Positions 6,989-16,059 are shown, counted from the first letter of the stretch. The stretch: DNA of 64,000 nucleotides from CAYPHY01 sp964410625 (GCA_964410625.1 CAYPHY010000024.1:1-64000); one strand, 5' to 3'. Notes: generated by a model from the letters alone, not told the origin. A program made the numbers and translations.

Positions 6989-8110
6989 ATGAACGTGTTA
7001 GACATACTAAACAGTTTGCTAACCGATTACACGCTACGGACGGTGGCGTTGGGCGCGGCCGTGTTGGGGATTGTCAGCGGGGCGTTGGGGACGTTTGCTT
7101 TCTTGCGGCGGCAGAGCTTGCTCGGTGATGCCATGTCCCATGCTGCGCTGCCGGGGGTGGTGCTGGCCTTTATGCTGACCGGCAGCAAAGCGCCGTTGGT
7201 CTTGGTATTGGGCGCGGCCGTTGCCGGTGTCCTCGGTACGGTGTTTTTGCTGACGATTACCCGCTATACACGCATTAAGGAAGATGCCGCCCTGGGAATT
7301 ATCCTCTCCGTCTTTTTTGGCGTAGGGTTGATGCTGCTCACCTTCTTGCAGCGCAACCCGGTGGCGGCCCAGGCCGGGCTGAATAACTTTCTTTTCGGTC
7401 AGGCAGCCACGCTCTTGCAGCGCGACGTCGTCGTGATGGCCGCCTTTGGTGGTGGGGCGTTGCTGCTGCTATTTATATTTTGGAAGGAGTTTAAGCTGCT
7501 GGCCTTTGACCGTGACTTTGGCGGCAGCCTCGGTTTTCCAATGACCGCGCTGGATGTGCTGCTGACTACGCTGCTGGTGATCGCGATTGTCATTGGCCTC
7601 CAGGCGGTGGGTGTGGTGCTGATGAGCGCGATGGTGGTTGCTCCGGCAGCGGCCGCGCGACAATGGACGGACCGCTTGAGTGTGATGGTCATCCTCGCCG
7701 CCTGCTTCGGCGCGTTGGCCGGCGTGGTTGGCGCGGTGATCAGCAGTATGGGAACGGGGCTTTCGACTGGCCCAGTGGTGGTGCTAGTGGTTAGTCTGCT
7801 GGTAGTTATTGCCTTGCTCTTTGGCGCGTCGCGGGGGCTGGTCTGGAACTGGATCCGCCAGCGACGGAACCGGCGCCAATTACGGTTGCAGACGGTACTG
7901 GAGCATCTATACCAGTTGACCGCACAGCATCAGGACCCGCACTATCCCCATTCGATTGAGGTGTTGCGGGCGATGAATTGGCAGCGCGGCGGTGTGCAGC
8001 GCACTCTGGAGGTGCTGGCGGCCGGTGGGCTGGTGCAGCAAGTATCGCCAGGAATGTGGTCATTGACTGAAGCTGGCGTAGAACAAGTGGAAGAAAGGGA
8101 TGAAGGATGA
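6989..8110 (+). CDS. Metal ABC transporter permease with C-terminal winged-helix domain
   Basis: A 373-residue protein. Residues 1-285 form about eight membrane helices of the ABC-3 (ZnuB/TroC/MntB) family, with the typical GDAMSHAALPGV and AMVVAPAAAARQ segments. From residue 295 onward a soluble domain (TVLEHLYQL ... RAMNWQRGGVQRTLEVLAAG, then MWSLTEAG) has the pattern of a winged helix of the DtxR/iron-dependent-repressor kind. A cytoplasmic metal-sensing or gating role is an inference. The final EERDEG residues come from a GATGAAGGATGAGG repeat. Confidence 0.9.
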   Translation: MNVLDILNSLLTDYTLRTVALGAAVLGIVSGALGTFAFLRRQSLLGDAMSHAALPGVVLAFMLTGSKAPLVLVLGAAVAGVLGTVFLLTITRYTRIKEDAALGIILSVFFGVGLMLLTFLQRNPVAAQAGLNNFLFGQAATLLQRDVVVMAAFGGGALLLLFIFWKEFKLLAFDRDFGGSLGFPMTALDVLLTTLLVIAIVIGLQAVGVVLMSAMVVAPAAAARQWTDRLSVMVILAACFGALAGVVGAVISSMGTGLSTGPVVVLVVSLLVVIALLFGASRGLVWNWIRQRRNRRQLRLQTVLEHLYQLTAQHQDPHYPHSIEVLRAMNWQRGGVQRTLEVLAAGGLVQQVSPGMWSLTEAGVEQVEERDEG

Positions 8111-8172
8111 AGGATGAGGGATGTTGTTCATCCTTCATCCCTCATCCCTCATCCCTCATCCTTCATCCCTCA
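8095..8172. repeat. GGATGAAGGATGAGG inverted repeat, family E
   Basis: Tandem GGATGAAGGATGAGG units face CATCCTTCATCCCTCATCC units. The element covers the 3' end of the first permease gene. Relatives are at 22851-22915 and 33545-33612. Confidence 0.75.
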
Positions 8173-8185
8173 CCTTGAGGTGTTT

Positions 8186-9289
8186 ATGAGCGCGGGAACG
8201 GAAATTCAACTGATTGCGGTAGTGGTGGCAGTGGCTTGCGGATTGCCGGGGGTTTTCCTGGTCTTGCGGCGGACGGCAATGATGAGCGATGCCATCAGCC
8301 ATACCGTTTTGCTGGGGATTGTCCTGGGTTATTTCTTGGTGGGCAATCTGGAGTCGCCGCTGCTGATCATCAGCGCGGCTTTGATGGGCGTGGTAACGGT
8401 TAGTCTGGTGGAGTTGCTGATCAGCACGAAGTTGGTTAAGCAGGATGCGGCGATTGGGCTGGTCTTTCCGGCGTTGTTTAGCATAGCGGTGATCTTGATT
8501 TCGCGTTATGCCGGTGGGGCGCATTTGGACAATGACGCGGTGCTATTGGGGGAGATCGCTTTCGCGCCCTTTGACCGGATGACGCTGTTGGGCGTTGATC
8601 TGCCGCGCAGTCTGGTGGTGATGAGTGCGATCTTATTGCTGAACCTGCTTTTTATCACCCTCTTTTACAAGGAGCTAAAGCTGACAACGTTTGATGCGGG
8701 GTTAGCGGCCGCGCTGGGCTTTGCGCCGGCGTTGGTGCATTATGGGCTGATGCTGGTTGTCTCGATCACGGCCGTTGGCGCGTTTGATGCGGTGGGTTCC
8801 ATCCTGGTTGTCGCTTTGATGGTTGCTCCGGCGGCGGCCGCCTATTTGCTGACCGACCGCCTGAGCTGGATGCTCGGATTGAGCGCGTTGCTTGGCGGAT
8901 TGAGCGCAATCAGCGGTTATTGGCTGGCGCGAGCGTTGGATGCCAATATCGCCGGTTCGATTGCGGCGATGGCCGGATTTGTTTTTTTGCTGACCTTTCT
9001 CTTTGCGCCGGAGCGAGGGATGGTGGCGTTGGCTTTGCGGCGCAGACGGCAACGGTGGGAGTTTGCCCAAACCGCCCTGGCAATCCACTTGCTGAACCAT
9101 GAGGGAACGCCGACGATGGCCGTCGAGCGACGGGTTGATCACTTACAGTACCATCTCCGCTGGGAGCCAAACTTCGCCGGAGAGGTGGTACGCCGGGCGC
9201 AGCGGGAGGGGTTGATTGAACGGGAAAACGGCGATTTGTCGCTGACGGCCGAGGGCCGCCAGCGAGCACAAGCGGCATTGGTGCATTAG
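8186..9289 (+). CDS. Second metal ABC transporter permease with C-terminal winged-helix domain
   Basis: A 367-residue ABC-3 family permease, paralogous to its neighbour (MMSDAISHTVLLGI, ALMVAPAAAAYLL). A further 85 residues at the C-terminus end in a wing-like DLSLTAEGRQRA. The ATG at 8186 was chosen because TTGAGG precedes it and because codons upstream belong to the repeat. Two permeases suggest a heterodimeric channel like TroCD. This is the last gene of the operon; a stable inverted repeat follows. Confidence 0.9.
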   Translation: MSAGTEIQLIAVVVAVACGLPGVFLVLRRTAMMSDAISHTVLLGIVLGYFLVGNLESPLLIISAALMGVVTVSLVELLISTKLVKQDAAIGLVFPALFSIAVILISRYAGGAHLDNDAVLLGEIAFAPFDRMTLLGVDLPRSLVVMSAILLLNLLFITLFYKELKLTTFDAGLAAALGFAPALVHYGLMLVVSITAVGAFDAVGSILVVALMVAPAAAAYLLTDRLSWMLGLSALLGGLSAISGYWLARALDANIAGSIAAMAGFVFLLTFLFAPERGMVALALRRRRQRWEFAQTALAIHLLNHEGTPTMAVERRVDHLQYHLRWEPNFAGEVVRRAQREGLIERENGDLSLTAEGRQRAQAALVH

Positions 9290-9310
9290 TTGAATCGATG
9301 CTTAAGCTGT

Positions 9311-9357
9311 CACGCGGGGACGCAGGGAAAAGTAGCGCTCATCCTGCGTCCCCACGT
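9311..9357. terminator. Strong hairpin between convergent genes
   Basis: GGGGACGCAGG (9316-9326) pairs perfectly with CCTGCGTCCCC (9343-9353). Outer bases CACG and CGTG extend the stem. It sits between the permease and TspO-like genes, which converge, and could end transcripts from both sides. It lacks a T-run, so rho-independent action is uncertain. Confidence 0.5.
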
Positions 9358-9375
9358 GAGAATATTTGGTTGGGT

Positions 9376-10149
9376 CTAGGTGGTTTGCAGGCGGTGGGGG
9401 CCGTTGCGGAAGACGTAGAAGAGGGCGGTGAGCAGGGCCAGGGCGACAACGGCCGCCGTCCCCGCGACCAACGTGCTATCGTCCAAATAGCGCACGACGA
9501 CGCCGATATAGGCGTAGAGATAGACGACAAAGATAACCCAGTCGCCATTGAGACCGCGATAGAGATAGTAAGCAAGCAGTCCGGCGACGACGAGCATAAT
9601 CGCCCCCCATAGCTCATAGCTGAGGCCAAAGCCGTTCCAGTTGAGGGTGATCAGCGCGACGGCCGTGTTGGAAACGGTGGCAATGGTCAGCCAGGCCAGG
9701 TAGATGCTGATGGGAATCCACAGCCAACGCTCGAAGCCGGTAATGTCGGCGCGGTTGATCTCCAGGCGGCGATAGGCGATGACGGCCGTGAGCAGCAACC
9801 CAACGATGACGACAGCCGACCACACAAAAGCTTGCTGCCCAAAGACATAAGTCCAGAGGGCGTTGAGCAGTAGATTGAGCATGAGCCAGGGGGCGGCAGC
9901 GCGAAAGCGCGGGTTATCACGCTGGGACGGAAGTGCCTGATAGATTGCATAGGTAATGAGTCCCAGGTAGATCACCGGCCAGATGGTGGCGAAGACGTAG
10001 CCAGCGGGAAAGAAAAAATTTGAGCCATCAAAGCTGTTGGCAACCTCACCCGTATTGGTGTCAGGCTGGAAGCCGAAATAGTTGGCGGCGATGATGCTGC
10101 CGAGCATGATGACAAGTGTGGCAATTTGCCGGATCGTGTCGCGATTCAT
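9376..10149 (-). CDS. TspO/MBR-related membrane protein
   Basis: A 257-residue integral membrane protein, longer than the roughly 160 residues usual for TspO. The first half carries a TspO-like FFFPAGYVFATIWPVIYLGL and a central LLLNALWTYVFGQQ resembling the TspO helix 3 region. About seven membrane helices are visible overall. TspO proteins bind porphyrins and related ligands and take part in stress responses. Whether this longer relative does is unknown. It stands alone on the minus strand. Confidence 0.7.
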   Translation of the reverse strand: MNRDTIRQIATLVIMLGSIIAANYFGFQPDTNTGEVANSFDGSNFFFPAGYVFATIWPVIYLGLITYAIYQALPSQRDNPRFRAAAPWLMLNLLLNALWTYVFGQQAFVWSAVVIVGLLLTAVIAYRRLEINRADITGFERWLWIPISIYLAWLTIATVSNTAVALITLNWNGFGLSYELWGAIMLVVAGLLAYYLYRGLNGDWVIFVVYLYAYIGVVVRYLDDSTLVAGTAAVVALALLTALFYVFRNGPHRLQTT

Positions 10150-10172
10150 AGGATGTACCTCTATCCTATGTT

Positions 10173-11114
10173 TTAAGAAGAAAAACGGGTTTTGTCCACC
10201 TTTTGATCAGGCAATAACGAGAGTAGTTCGTTTCGGGTGGGCATGGCTGCTTGTGCTCCGGGGCGGGTGACGGCCCACGCGCCAGCGGCCAGGCCCCAAT
10301 GGACGGCCGTTTCGACGGTTTTGCCTTCGCTGAGGGCAACGGCCATAGCGGCGTTGAAGGCGTCTCCGGCGGCGACGGTATCAACGGCCGTTACAGGAAG
10401 GGCAGGCAGGTGGTATTGCCCCGCGTCATCGGCCACATAGACCCCTTGCCCACCCATCTTAATTAACACACACCGTGCGCCCTGTGCGCGAAGCTGGTTG
10501 GCGGCGGCGGCAGCGTCATCCTGGTTGTGGATGGGGATTTGGGTCAATGCCTCCGCTTCAACCGTATTAGGGGTCAGGTAGTCTACGGTGGCGATCAGTG
10601 CCGGGGGCAGGAGTTGGGCGGGGGCGGGGTCTAGGATAACGGGCACGTGCCTGGATTGGGCGAGTTCGGCCGCTGCCTGGACGATGGATAGCGGGACTTC
10701 TAATTGCAGCAGCAAAAGGGTAGTGCCTTCAAGGGCGGCGTCGAGTCGCGCCAGTTCCGCTTCGCCCACCGCGCCGTTTGCGCCGGGAATGATGATGATC
10801 TGGTTTTCGCCATCGGCGGCGATGGTGATGATCGCCACACCGGAGTGTTGATCGGCCGTTGCTGTGATGCCCTGGCAATCTACGCCTTCGCTTTCCATGT
10901 GGGCGACAAGCGTTTTGCCAAATTCGTCGTCACCGACGCGGCCGATCATCCTGGTTGTTGCCCCCAGCCGCGCACAAGCCACGGCCTGGTTGGCCCCCTT
11001 GCCACCGGGGACGGTCTGGAAGGAGCGGCCGGTTAATGTTTCGCCGGGTCGAGGGAAGTTGGCGACGCGGGCGACGAGGTCCATATTGATGCTGCCGAAA
11101 ATGATGATGGTCAT
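10173..11114 (-). CDS. rbsK: Ribokinase (PfkB family)
   Basis: A 313-residue sugar kinase that phosphorylates D-ribose at O5 (or a similar sugar). The N-terminal GSINMDLVARV, then PGGKGANQAV (sugar-binding), and the C-terminal DTVAAGDAFNAAMAVAL (catalytic Asp, anion hole) are the two PfkB signatures. Length matches RbsK. The ATG overlaps the stop of the upstream flavoprotein by 4 bases, so the two are translationally coupled, although no functional link between them is evident. Confidence 0.9.
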   Translation of the reverse strand: MTIIIFGSINMDLVARVANFPRPGETLTGRSFQTVPGGKGANQAVACARLGATTRMIGRVGDDEFGKTLVAHMESEGVDCQGITATADQHSGVAIITIAADGENQIIIIPGANGAVGEAELARLDAALEGTTLLLLQLEVPLSIVQAAAELAQSRHVPVILDPAPAQLLPPALIATVDYLTPNTVEAEALTQIPIHNQDDAAAAANQLRAQGARCVLIKMGGQGVYVADDAGQYHLPALPVTAVDTVAAGDAFNAAMAVALSEGKTVETAVHWGLAAGAWAVTRPGAQAAMPTRNELLSLLPDQKVDKTRFSS

Positions 11115-12313
11115 AGTGCGTTTGAATTCGCTGGTTGTATGGCAGAGCCGATGAGTTTGGCAGATGTGCGGACGGAGACGGTGAAGCCGAAGAAGGGGCC
11201 GAAGTCTTGGGCAGCGCAGAGGCTGGTGAAGAAAAGTCCGGGTAGATTGCTTTGGAAATGTTCGTCGAGGAGGGGAAAGCCGTTGAGTGTTTCCAGTAGC
11301 GGTAGAATGTTGCTGTTTTTCAGGAAGGGGATTTGACTGACGTTGACTTTGTAGCCGGTAGCCAGGATGATCTGGTCAACGCTGAAGGTTGTTCCATCAT
11401 TCAGTGTCACTTCGAGTGCGCCAGTGGGCAATTCCCGGCAACCGGTTAGATGGGTTTCGGGGTGGAGATGGATGGAGTCACGGGTGATGCGTTTAGCCAG
11501 CCAGGGTTCGAGCTTGAGGCGCCCTTCGGCCCAGAGGCGTTGGTTGACTTGCTCTTTTTCGGCGGCCGACATTTGCCGAAACCAGCCGGGATTTTCGACG
11601 ATGCTGTCCACTAAGGGTGGGACCCACGACCAGTCGGAGGGGGTGAAGGCAGGGGTAGGGTGACGGTAGGTGAGGTGGACGACAGCGGCTCCTTGTTCGT
11701 GGATGAGGGCAGCCCACTCGAACGCGCTTTGTCGGCCGCCGATGATCAACACGCGCTTGTCTTTTAGGCCGCTGAGGTCGACGTAATCGCAAGTGTGGGC
11801 AATTTTGCCAGCAAGTTTACTGGCAAGTTGGTCGCCGGAGATGAGCGTGGTGTAGGGTTCGGGGACGTTTTTGAAGTAGCGGAAGCCGAGGGCGAGGGCG
11901 ACGTTGGTGGCGGTTAGGGTGCTGCCGTCCGCCAGCGTTGCCTGATAGTGGGGGCTGGGATTGGGCAGGTAGTCGAGTTGTTCAACCCAGCCAGGAAGTG
12001 GTTCGATCCCCTTTTTTTGTTGGAACCAGCGGCAGTAGCCGAGGTAGAAGTCGAGCGTAAGCGGTTCGACGTCGGCCGGAGTGAGGCCCATCGTTTGTAG
12101 ATAACGCTCGATTGTGTGTTCGTTGAAGGGATCGTAGTGCCAACTGCAATCGGAGCGAAGAACCATATTGGCGGGCATGTTGGATTGCCAGAACTCCATG
12201 GGCTTGCCGATAATCGTATGTTCGATATGCTGGCCTTTTGCATAGGCGGCGAGGGCCAGGCCGAATGGCCCCGCGCCGATGATTAGGAGGGGGATGGGAG
12301 ATTGGGTAGCCAT
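11111..12313 (-). CDS. FAD/NAD(P)-dependent flavoprotein (monooxygenase-like)
   Basis: A 400-residue two-dinucleotide-binding flavoprotein. It has an N-terminal FAD site LLIIGAGPFGLALAAYA, a second Rossmann site RVLIIGGRQSAFEWAALI near residue 190, and ATGYKVNV near residue 330. The arrangement resembles class B flavin monooxygenases and ornithine/lysine N-hydroxylases. The product is not identifiable. It is the first gene of a pair with ribokinase (4-base overlap). Confidence 0.75.
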   Translation of the reverse strand: MATQSPIPLLIIGAGPFGLALAAYAKGQHIEHTIIGKPMEFWQSNMPANMVLRSDCSWHYDPFNEHTIERYLQTMGLTPADVEPLTLDFYLGYCRWFQQKKGIEPLPGWVEQLDYLPNPSPHYQATLADGSTLTATNVALALGFRYFKNVPEPYTTLISGDQLASKLAGKIAHTCDYVDLSGLKDKRVLIIGGRQSAFEWAALIHEQGAAVVHLTYRHPTPAFTPSDWSWVPPLVDSIVENPGWFRQMSAAEKEQVNQRLWAEGRLKLEPWLAKRITRDSIHLHPETHLTGCRELPTGALEVTLNDGTTFSVDQIILATGYKVNVSQIPFLKNSNILPLLETLNGFPLLDEHFQSNLPGLFFTSLCAAQDFGPFFGFTVSVRTSAKLIGSAIQPANSNAL

Positions 12314-12382
12314 ACTGGATTATACACCAGGGAGCGAAATGTTTGGTATAGACACGGATTGAAATCCGCGTCTGATATAGCA

Positions 12383-12401
12383 AGTGCGTTTAAAACGCAC
12401 T
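12383..12401. repeat. Small perfect palindrome AGTGCGTTT/AAACGCACT
   Basis: Nine-base arms around a single base, in the 160-base gap between glpD and the flavoprotein. A shorter GGATTGAAATCC palindrome lies just before it. Confidence 0.6.
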
Positions 12402-12456
12402 GGTAGGTCGCTGAACTTATGTTAACCTGTTTCAACATTTTTTCCGTATCAGCAGC

Positions 12457-12482
12457 GCATTGAAATGGGCCCATTTCAATGC
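12457..12482. terminator. 26-base perfect palindrome at the end of glpD
   Basis: GCATTGAAATGGG is followed directly by its reverse complement. It overlaps the last codons and stop of glpD (stop at 12476). It probably forms a hairpin at the transcript end, though there is no adjacent T-run. Confidence 0.5.
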
Positions 12483-14290
12483 ACAGAATCCACCGATAAC
12501 GACCCATCCTGCTCCCGCTTCCAATGGACCAAAAGCTGGATCACTAACATGGTGACGGCCGAGAGCAAGGTTGCGGCCGTTGCTTTCGCCCACGTTTTGC
12601 GCCGTGCATGAACGGCCGCGCGATGGGCCGCTTTGGTGCGGGAAGCCGTCGCCAATAGTGCATTCCAATCAGGGATTTCGTCGGCCGCTGGCAGGCCATA
12701 GGCTTGCTGCCAGAGCGCGAGATAGGCGTCAACCTCGGCCGTCCAGCGTTCATCGTCCCAAGCCAGTTCTGGCTGGCAGATGGCGCGGATGCGCGGCAGC
12801 AGGTCGCGGCCCCCTTCGGGCAAGAGCAACCCCAGGCGTACGCGGCGCAGTAGCAGATCGTCGAGATGGATGACGCCTTCAGCGCGGGCCGCCCAGCGCA
12901 ACTCCGCCCACAGCAGGGGCGTGCCAGGGATGGGTTGCAATTCACCGGGGGCGGCCGCCGCCACCAACTCCATAGCTTCGGCCCCGTAGCGGCCGCACAA
13001 ACGACGGCACAACGCGCTATCCAGTCCGGCCAGCGGCCGTTCCTGACCGGCCGCGTGATCAAAAATCGGCCCGTCGAGCCTGCTGGACGGTAGCGTTACC
13101 CCGTCCGCTTTCAGCAGTTCGCGGATCGCTTGCAGCGCGTCATTGGCAATGAGGCGGAAGGTGGTCAACTTGCCGCCGGTCACGGTCAGCAACCCCTTTT
13201 TCTGCCAGACGACATGATCGCGTGACTCTTCGGAAGGGGCGGCGGTGTGGCCGCAGCCGATGACCGGGCGCACCCCGGCGAAGGTGGCCTGGACATCATC
13301 GAGCGTGAGGTTGAGGGTGGGGAAGTGGGCGGTGACGGCCGCCATCAGATAGGCAACTTCAGCGGGCGTAATGCGCGGCTCGGCGTCGAGCGATGCCTGA
13401 TGATCCTCGTCGGTGGTCCCCAGCAATGTCACCCCTTCCCAGGGCAGAGCAAAGACGGGCCGCCTGTCCAGCGGATGTTGAAAGCTGATCGCCTGGGGGA
13501 TGGGCAAGCGATTGGCGGGGAAAACGAGGTGGCTGCCGCGCAACGGCCGCAAGCGTGAATCCTCGCCCACCTGATTGCGCAACCGATCGGCCCATGCGCC
13601 GGTGGCATTAACTACCACACGGCCCCTTACCTCCGCCACGCTCCCAGTTTCACAATCTCTCAGTCTCACCCCTCTCACCTCTCCGGCCTCATCCCGCACC
13701 AACCCCTCCACCCGCGCATAGTTGAGTGCGGTGCCGCCATTGGCGACGGCTTCGCGAATCAGCCGCAGCACCAGCCGCGCGTCGTCGGTTTGCGCGTCGC
13801 CATATTGGAAGCCGCCGCGCAACCCTTGTGCCCGAATGTGGGGGGCGAGCATTTGAAACTCAGAGGCAGGCCAGTAGTGGTGGTTCCATTGCCGCGCCAG
13901 CAAGTCATAAAGCGCGAGACCGGCGCGATAGACCAGACGGCCGGGCCGGTCGCCGCGATAACTGGCGAGCAGGAAGCCCAATGGCTCCACCAGGCCAGGG
14001 GCCTCACCGAGCAACTGCCGCCGTTCATTCACCGAGGCGTGGGTCAGGCCAAATTGCGCCTTCTTCAAGTAGCGCAAGCCGCCATGCACCATTTTTGAGG
14101 AGCGGCTGGAGGTCCCCCAGGCGAAATCGCGCTGTTCGACCAGCAAGGCACGCAGGCCAAGCGCGGCCGTTTCGCGCAATATCCCCGCGCCAGTGATCCC
14201 GCCGCCAACGATAATGACATCCCATTGTTGATCAAGCGTTGTCCAGACATCCTCCCGCCAGCCCGTTGACCATAAAGTTGATTGTTTCAT
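12476..14290 (-). CDS. glpD: Glycerol-3-phosphate dehydrogenase (FAD), GlpD-like with a C-terminal membrane anchor
   Basis: A 604-residue flavoenzyme that oxidises sn-glycerol 3-phosphate to DHAP. Visible features are the FAD site DVIIVGGGITGAG, GTSSRSSKMVHGGLRYLK (GlpD signature), the substrate-site LLTVTGGKLTTFR, and the helical C-terminal GlpD cap domain. Unlike most GlpD proteins it ends in a hydrophobic helix (about 20 residues, LLSAVTMLVIQLLVHW), suggesting a tail anchor to the membrane. The ATG at 14290, preceded by AAGGGGG, is preferred over an upstream TTG. It lies downstream of an ADPS-like gene and a FadR-like regulator on the same strand. Confidence 0.9.
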   Translation of the reverse strand: MKQSTLWSTGWREDVWTTLDQQWDVIIVGGGITGAGILRETAALGLRALLVEQRDFAWGTSSRSSKMVHGGLRYLKKAQFGLTHASVNERRQLLGEAPGLVEPLGFLLASYRGDRPGRLVYRAGLALYDLLARQWNHHYWPASEFQMLAPHIRAQGLRGGFQYGDAQTDDARLVLRLIREAVANGGTALNYARVEGLVRDEAGEVRGVRLRDCETGSVAEVRGRVVVNATGAWADRLRNQVGEDSRLRPLRGSHLVFPANRLPIPQAISFQHPLDRRPVFALPWEGVTLLGTTDEDHQASLDAEPRITPAEVAYLMAAVTAHFPTLNLTLDDVQATFAGVRPVIGCGHTAAPSEESRDHVVWQKKGLLTVTGGKLTTFRLIANDALQAIRELLKADGVTLPSSRLDGPIFDHAAGQERPLAGLDSALCRRLCGRYGAEAMELVAAAAPGELQPIPGTPLLWAELRWAARAEGVIHLDDLLLRRVRLGLLLPEGGRDLLPRIRAICQPELAWDDERWTAEVDAYLALWQQAYGLPAADEIPDWNALLATASRTKAAHRAAVHARRKTWAKATAATLLSAVTMLVIQLLVHWKREQDGSLSVDSVH

Positions 14291-14317
14291 CAGTACCCCC
14301 TTGGGTATCAAATAATT

Positions 14318-14398
14318 AACGCAGAGGCGCAGAGGGACAGAGGCGCAGAGTTTTTCATTCGCTCTGTGTCTCTGCTGCTCTGAGTTTCTGCGTTTTTA
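14318..14398. repeat. Intergenic inverted repeat, family A
   Basis: ACGCAGAGGCGCAGAGGGAC faces CTCTGTGTCTCTGCTGCTCT and TTTCTGCGT. Nearly the same element is at 16948-17032. Confidence 0.75.
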
Positions 14399-14433
14399 AG
14401 GAACATAATAAAGTAGCTTTCTGTGCCGAATTT

Positions 14434-14467
14434 AGAAACCGGGTTTCTTCGAAGAAACCCGGTTTCT
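14434..14467. repeat. 34-base perfect palindrome, family H (AGAAACCGGGTTTCT)
   Basis: AGAAACCGGGTTTCTTC is followed immediately by its exact reverse complement, right at the 3' end of the ADPS-like gene. A close copy is at 44933-44965. Confidence 0.85.
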
Positions 14468-14469
14468 AG

Positions 14470-16059
14470 CTAGAGGAGCTTGCCGGGGTTCATCAGTCCG
14501 TCTGGGTCGAAGCAGTGGAATGTGTGTTGCAGGGCGGCAAGTCCCAGTTCCCCTTTTTCGGCCGCCAGATAGGGCATGTGGTCGAGGCCAACGCCGTGTT
14601 GGTGGCTGATCGTCCCTTGCCTGGCGACAATGGCGGCACTGGCAGCGTGCTTCAGGCAACGCCAGCGATGGAGCGTCTCTTCAGGATCGGCCGCTATTCG
14701 GAATAAGTAAGTGGTATAAATGCTGGCCCCTTGTGGATACATGTGCGAGAGGTGGGTAAAGACATGGACGCGCTCACCCATTTCGGCCAATGCACTGTGC
14801 AAAGCAGCCTCAATCCCCTCCAGCAATGCCGGGACTTGCTTCCAGGTGGCGGCCGTTTCCAGCGTATCCACCGCATAGCCACGCTCCCAGAGGGTGTTGC
14901 GCAGGTAGGGGGTGCGGAAGCGTCCTTCAATCCACTGTTCGCCAAAGCGACGGCCGACATGGACGCCGCCCTGTTCTCCGGCAATTTCCAACGCGGCCTG
15001 GCGGCTGGCGCGAACGGCCGTTTTCTGCCCGGTGAAGCCAACCAGCAGCATACATTTCTCGTCACCGACCCGCCGCGCAGCCAACAATGTCTCCAGCAGC
15101 CCGATCAGCCGTTCATGTCCGGCGAGGGCGAGGGTGGTGGTGGTTTCACGTGGAGTACTGAGTCTCAGCATAGACAGCGGCAGTCGTGCCTGGACCATCC
15201 GCCGCGCGGCCGCCAGCCCACTTTCAAAGTCGGGGAAAAAGAGGGCATGAAACGCTTCAACCTCCGGCAAGGGGGTGATGCGTACCGTCGCCTCGGTGAG
15301 GATGCCCAGTCGCCCTTCCGAACCGAGGACAAGTTGGCGCAGGTCCGGCCCGGCGGCCGAAGCAGGGAAGGGCGGCAGGTAGATCATTCCAGCAGGGGCG
15401 ATCAACCGCCCTCCGGCGAAGAGCTCTTCGATGCGGCCGTAGCTCAATGATTGCTGGCCGCTGGAGCGGGTGACGACCCAGCCGCCGAGCGTGGACTGCT
15501 CAAACGATTGCGGGAAGTGGCCGAAGGTGTAGCCCCTGGCGCGAAGTTGCGCTTCGATTTCTGGACCGGCTGCCCCCGCGCCAAAGGTCGCCAGGCGGCT
15601 GGTCTCGTCGAAGTCGTGCAGTTGGTTCAGGCGGCGCAAGTTGACGGTCAGCACCGGAGCGTCGGTCGCGAGTGGGGTGATGTGGCCGACGACGCTGGTG
15701 CCGCCGCCATAGGGGATGAGCCGCGCGCCGGTCGCCTGGGCATAGCTGATCAGTGCAGCGACCTCATCGGCGGTGGACGGCCGCGCCACGCCATCGGGAA
15801 AGGTGGAGATGCGGCCGCTGCGGAGGGCGACCCAATCGGGCAAGCTTTGGCCGCGTGCGTGCCACACGCGCTCTTCGGCCGCGGTATTGACCAGTGGGTG
15901 GGGCGGTAAACGGGAAGGGGGAACGGCCACGACCACCTCATCCAGCGCAGCATCTACCGGCGGGGTAGCGGCCCCGACCCATTCATTCAAATAAGTTGTC
16001 GCCTTGCCGGGCAGATGATAGGCAATCGAATCATCCCCCCAGCCGTTCCAGCGCTTCAT
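14470..16059 (-). CDS. FAD-binding oxidoreductase, alkyl-DHAP synthase-like
   Basis: A 529-residue VAO-family flavoenzyme. The FAD-binding half holds RPSTADEVAALI, LIPYGGGTSVVG and STLGGWVVTRSSGQ, with VLGSEGRLGILTEATVRI after it. The C-terminal SHQHGVG and DPDGLMNPGKLL complete the family pattern. The GGWVVTRSSGQ, SHQHGVG set resembles alkyldihydroxyacetone-phosphate synthase more than glycolate oxidase. The start at 16059 has AGGAGAG in front of it. The neighbouring GlpD makes DHAP, and a FadR-like regulator lies upstream, so a role in ether-lipid or glycerolipid metabolism is plausible (inference). Confidence 0.82.
   Translation of the reverse strand: MKRWNGWGDDSIAYHLPGKATTYLNEWVGAATPPVDAALDEVVVAVPPSRLPPHPLVNTAAEERVWHARGQSLPDWVALRSGRISTFPDGVARPSTADEVAALISYAQATGARLIPYGGGTSVVGHITPLATDAPVLTVNLRRLNQLHDFDETSRLATFGAGAAGPEIEAQLRARGYTFGHFPQSFEQSTLGGWVVTRSSGQQSLSYGRIEELFAGGRLIAPAGMIYLPPFPASAAGPDLRQLVLGSEGRLGILTEATVRITPLPEVEAFHALFFPDFESGLAAARRMVQARLPLSMLRLSTPRETTTTLALAGHERLIGLLETLLAARRVGDEKCMLLVGFTGQKTAVRASRQAALEIAGEQGGVHVGRRFGEQWIEGRFRTPYLRNTLWERGYAVDTLETAATWKQVPALLEGIEAALHSALAEMGERVHVFTHLSHMYPQGASIYTTYLFRIAADPEETLHRWRCLKHAASAAIVARQGTISHQHGVGLDHMPYLAAEKGELGLAALQHTFHCFDPDGLMNPGKLL

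Noticed and set aside
8114..8185. Upstream extension of the second permease
   Set aside because: Codons come from the GGATGAAGG repeat; the ATG at 8186 has a proper SD.
14731..15450. Plus-strand frame of 239 codons
   Set aside because: Antisense to the alkyl-DHAP-synthase-like gene; sequence is low-complexity and without motifs.
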